The position numbers and the translations under genes are program-made. The notes beneath the pieces are model-generated. The model saw only the letters and a list, made by a program, of their open reading frames with translations. It had not been told where the DNA came from and made no database searches. From Chloroflexia bacterium (GTDB taxonomy: Bacteria > Chloroflexota > Chloroflexia > Thermomicrobiales > UBA6265), in assembly GCA_030430125.1 (NCBI GenBank), contig JAUIGA010000210.1, forward strand, positions 1 through 6,132: a stretch of 6,132 bases of DNA, in the 5' to 3' direction. Each line of letters starts with the position of its first letter. Position 1 is the stretch's first letter. Shown piece after piece: positions 5,674 through 6,132 of this stretch.

Positions 5674-5928
5674 CTACGCGAGGGCGCGAATCGGTTCCGC
5701 GATCGGGGCGAGATAGCCGCTGGCAACCGCTGCCTCGAACTGCTCGGCGAAGAGGCTGATCTCGCGCAGCTCGAGGTCGAGCAGCACGACGTGGAGCATG
5801 CCGAGATGGTCTCGCACCAGCCGGTCGATCACGAGCTCGGATGTCGAAAGCGGCGATGCCGGATCCGTGGCGCGAAACCGCTGCCCTGGCTCGAAGGCGA
5901 AGGTCGCCTGAATCGTTGTGTTGATCAT
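5674..5928 (-). CDS. Small acidic protein of unknown function (84 aa)
   Basis: I do not recognise a family. The product starts MINTTIQATFAFEPGQRFRATDP. A beta-rich first half (residues 3-57, with FEPGQRFRA and a hydrophobic MLHVVLLDLEL strand) leads into an amphipathic helix (about 58-70, LFAEQFEAAVASG) and a short hydrophobic tail ending in RALA. There is no signal peptide, membrane segment or cysteine, so it is probably cytoplasmic. The ATG at 5928 is chosen over the in-frame ATG at 5934 because AAGGGAG (5942-5936) lies 7 bases before 5928 but only 1 base before 5934. An in-frame upstream extension to 6015 lacks a ribosome site. It has its own near-consensus promoter and a leader of about 150 bases, which supports a real gene despite its size. 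Confidence 0.7.
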   Translation of the reverse strand: MINTTIQATFAFEPGQRFRATDPASPLSTSELVIDRLVRDHLGMLHVVLLDLELREISLFAEQFEAAVASGYLAPIAEPIRALA

Positions 5929-5935
5929 GCGCATA

Positions 5936-5942
5936 CTCCCTT
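5936..5942 (-). promoter_or_regulatory. Ribosome binding site AAGGGAG of the small gene
   Basis: Read on the minus strand, AAGGGAG is followed by TATGCGC (7 bases) and then the ATG at 5928. This spacing favours 5928 as the start over the ATG at 5934. Confidence 0.7.
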
Positions 5943-6067
5943 GTTGCGTGCGATGCTTCGTCGCATCATGCGTCAATTCGTGACTCGTGGGTGGCATGCT
6001 CGCGGTGCACCTCACCGGGCGACGGCGCCCTGGGTTCGGCCTCCGCGAATCTGCTCACACCGCCATC

Positions 6068-6081
6068 GTGAACATTTTCAC
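6068..6081. promoter_or_regulatory. Inverted repeat GTGAA-N4-TTCAC over the transcription start (possible operator)
   Basis: GTGAA (6068-6072) and TTCAC (6077-6081) are perfect 5-base arms around CATT. The element begins 4 bases downstream of the -10 hexamer and so covers the expected start of transcription near 6079, a classic place for a repressor to bind. The symmetry is seen; the function is inferred. Confidence 0.4.
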
Positions 6082-6085
6082 ATTC

Positions 6086-6114
6086 TTCATACAGGTCACG
6101 GAGGTTCGTGTCAA
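6086..6114 (-). promoter_or_regulatory. Sigma-70-type promoter of the small unknown gene
   Basis: Read on the minus strand, the consensus -35 TTGACA (6114-6109) is followed after exactly 17 bases by TATGAA (6091-6086), 4 of 6 matches to TATAAT. A run of seven G lies directly upstream of the -35. Transcription should start near 6079. This is the best promoter in the window. Confidence 0.75.
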
Positions 6115-6132
6115 CCCCCCCAATCAGGTGCA

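Noticed and set aside
5952..5967. Hairpin GATGC/GCATC in the leader of the small gene, considered as a riboswitch or attenuator
   Set aside because: Only 5 bp with a 6-base loop and a competing alternative pairing; no known riboswitch core is visible.
6055..6075. Six-residue leader frame (minus strand) in the leader of the small gene
   Set aside because: It has no ribosome binding site, its ATG is almost at the expected transcription start, and it holds no run of a regulatory amino acid.
1..6132. CRISPR arrays, tRNA genes, insertion sequences, toxin-antitoxin or defence genes
   Set aside because: None seen: no regularly spaced repeats, no tRNA cloverleaf, no transposase motifs and no recognised toxin, nuclease or methylase domains in any supported frame.

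Overview
The window is GC-rich DNA of ordinary chromosomal character. It carries five genes and most of a sixth, with no tRNA, rRNA, CRISPR array, insertion sequence or phage gene visible. The gene types (a GH15 glucohydrolase, a GT39-type membrane glycosyltransferase, an RskA-like anchored protein, an exported cupin-like protein and MscL with a zinc-ribbon tail) and the GC-rich coding suggest a Chloroflexota bacterium, perhaps Thermomicrobia/Sphaerobacter-like. That placement is inferred from general familiarity, not from a marker gene.

Layout. Positions 2-1114 (+) are the C-terminal part of a GH15 glucoamylase/trehalase-type enzyme that enters from the left edge. It converges, with only 35 bases between stop codons, on a minus-strand pair read from right to left: an RskA C-terminal-domain membrane protein (3326-2787) and a GT39-like glycosyltransferase (2790-1150). 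These two are joined by a TTGA stop/start overlap and are almost certainly one transcription unit. A 267-base divergent control region (3327-3593) separates them from a plus-strand gene for an exported, very acidic, histidine-free cupin-like protein (3594-4835), which ends in a long hairpin terminator (4877-4920). After a 304-base gap comes mscL (5140-5559, +), whose product ends in a four-cysteine zinc ribbon. mscL converges on a small gene of unknown function (5928-5674, -). The two share a very strong hairpin terminator, and the small gene has a near-consensus sigma-70 promoter with an inverted repeat at its expected transcription start.

How the genes relate. Four of the six products are membrane-bound or exported, so the middle of the window is cell-envelope biology: glycosyl transfer, an extracytoplasmic sensing or binding domain, an exported beta-rich protein and osmotic protection. 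Only the RskA-like/GT39 pair has direct sequence evidence of being co-expressed. I did not find a convincing undescribed multigene system. The points most worth a second look are the RskA domain lacking a sigma-binding part and coupled to a glycosyltransferase, the cupin-like protein with no metal ligands, and the promoter-proximal repeats.
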